NCBI GenBank assembly: GCA_014379235.1
Contig: JACMMD010000999.1
Coordinates: 1-6,711, forward strand
Direction: 5' to 3'
Length of the DNA: 6,711 bases
DNA from: Anaerolineae bacterium
Lineage (GTDB): Bacteria; Chloroflexota; Anaerolineae; Aggregatilineales; Phototrophicaceae
Shown here: piece by piece, positions 5,931-6,711 of the stretch
Layout: each line of letters begins with the position of its first letter
Position numbering within the stretch: position 1 is the stretch's first letter
Notes under the pieces: generated by a model
Databases searched by the model: none
What the model saw: only the letters and a program-made list of their open reading frames with translations
What the model was told of the DNA's origin: nothing
Translations under genes and position numbers: made by a program

Positions 5931-6650
5931 CTAATCATGCCCGCTGATGTACGTGAGAATCATCTTCTGCCAGTACGGCCAATCGTGCGACCAACCATCC
6001 CACTCACGCAGCGCGTTGCCGATGCCCTTCGCCCACAGCGCCGCTGTCAGCGCTTGCGAGTGCCGCAGCAGCCGATCTTCACGCCCGACGGCCATGATGA
6101 TGTCGAGATGTCGCAGCAAACGCAGCCGCGTCTCGTCATGTTCGTTGGGGATGAACTGAATCGGGTTGTTGTGATAGACGTTGTTGTCGCTGTAGCCGCC
6201 CGTAAAGCCGCGAATGTCGTACAGCCCGCTAAACGCGAGGATGCGATCCACTTTTTCGGGGTGCTTGAGGCCAAAGTTCATGGCGTGATACGCGCCAAAG
6301 CTCGCACCGACAGTCATCAGGAACGGGTTGCTGTTCTTTTTGACGCTCAAAGGCAGCACTTCATGATACAGATAATCGTCGTACTGCTGATGACGATAAG
6401 CGCGTCCGCTCGGATGCGCCCACGAAGCGTACCAGCTCTCCGCGTCCACACTGTCCACGCAGTAGATTTGCAGCCAGCCGCGCTCGATATGTTCGTGCAG
6501 CGCGCCCATTATGCCACGATCTTCCCACTCGTAGTATTTGCCCTGCGACGTGGGGAATACCAGCACTCGCGCTCCGGCATGGCCAAAGACGAGCAGTTCC
6601 ATATCACGGTTTAATGACGGACTGTGCCAGCGGTGATATTCACGATTCAT
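5931..6650 (-). CDS. Alpha/beta-hydrolase esterase (putative esterase, PF00756-like)
   Basis: This is a 239-residue cytoplasmic-looking protein without a signal peptide. The nucleophile elbow GASFGA (115-120) has the G-x-S-x-G pattern with S117 as the catalytic serine. A probable acid is D192 in AVGREDRLL and the histidine is H222 in GWSHDWPYW. The N-terminus MNREYHRW and the strand LLVFGHAGARVLVFPTSQG at 19-37 are typical of this esterase subgroup, which supports the ATG at 6650-6648 even though no ribosome binding site is evident. Family knowledge: members cleave esters or thioesters of small molecules and some act as acyltransferases; the substrate is unknown. As I recall, this subgroup is often encoded beside ATP-grasp ligases in Chloroflexota-like genomes, which makes a link with the ligase pair to the left plausible. 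It is followed after 18 bases by the membrane glycosyltransferase gene on the same strand. Confidence 0.88.
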   Translation of the reverse strand: MNREYHRWHSPSLNRDMELLVFGHAGARVLVFPTSQGKYYEWEDRGIMGALHEHIERGWLQIYCVDSVDAESWYASWAHPSGRAYRHQQYDDYLYHEVLPLSVKKNSNPFLMTVGASFGAYHAMNFGLKHPEKVDRILAFSGLYDIRGFTGGYSDNNVYHNNPIQFIPNEHDETRLRLLRHLDIIMAVGREDRLLRHSQALTAALWAKGIGNALREWDGWSHDWPYWQKMILTYISGHD

Positions 6651-6655
6651 AGTGT

Positions 6656-6690
6656 TCAGCCGTCAGCTTTTAGCCGTTAGCTCTTAGCCC
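6656..6690. repeat. Heptanucleotide tandem repeat, five copies
   Basis: Five consecutive 7-base units read TCAGCCG, TCAGCTT, TTAGCCG, TTAGCTC, TTAGCCC, giving a consensus TYAGCYN with strict 7-base register. The array ends 5 bases before the esterase ATG and occupies the place where a ribosome binding site and promoter would be expected. Short heptad arrays of this sort occur between genes in several bacterial groups; copy number often varies. Confidence 0.7.
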
Positions 6691-6711
6691 TTTGGAATTT
6701 GTACATGGTAC

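Noticed and set aside
5814..6614. Long plus-strand reading frame of 266 codons
   Set aside because: It is antisense to the esterase gene, which has an intact catalytic triad and family-typical N-terminus. The plus-strand product shows no recognisable motif.
6701..6711. GTAC words at the right edge
   Set aside because: Two copies of a 4-base palindrome separated by three bases are too short to mean anything at a window edge.

Overview
The window reads as a stretch of a moderately GC-rich bacterial chromosome or metagenomic contig. The esterase and ATP-grasp proteins look most like those I associate with Chloroflexota (Anaerolineae or Chloroflexia relatives). That placement is recall and inference, because there is no rRNA or marker gene here. 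Seven protein genes are supported. Six are on the minus strand and one is on the plus strand. I see no tRNA, rRNA, CRISPR array, transposase or integrase.

Layout from left to right. Positions 1-886 (minus) hold the N-terminal 295 residues of a glutathionylspermidine-synthase-like, probably circularly permuted ATP-grasp ligase, cut by the left edge. It lies 17 bases downstream of a second, conventional ATP-grasp gene (904-1863, minus), so the two form an operon. A 28-bp perfect palindrome followed by a T-run (1911-1944) separates this pair from an AT-richer two-gene regulatory module on the same strand. That module is a 73-residue Cro/C1-type HTH protein (2499-2720) whose stop codon overlaps the TTG start of a 184-residue protein (1948-2502). 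The second protein joins an N-terminal GIY-YIG-like (T5orf172/Mug113-type) domain to a C-terminal HTH paralogous to the stand-alone one. The region upstream carries a 6-4-6 inverted repeat that could be the module's own operator. Next come a RimJ/RimL-type GNAT acetyltransferase (2859-3422, minus) and a divergently transcribed orphan gene of unknown function (3501-3926, plus).

The right half holds a 642-residue GT-C type membrane glycosyltransferase (3984-5912, minus). It starts 18 bases after an alpha/beta-hydrolase esterase gene (5931-6650, minus). A five-copy heptanucleotide array lies immediately upstream of the esterase start.

How the genes may work together: the esterase and the two ATP-grasp proteins are of the GC-richer type and plausibly belong to one uncharacterised ligase/hydrolase pathway that makes and trims an amide- or ester-linked product. 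The AT-richer HTH pair, the GNAT and the orphan gene look like accessory genes placed between the two parts. Functions beyond family level are inference.
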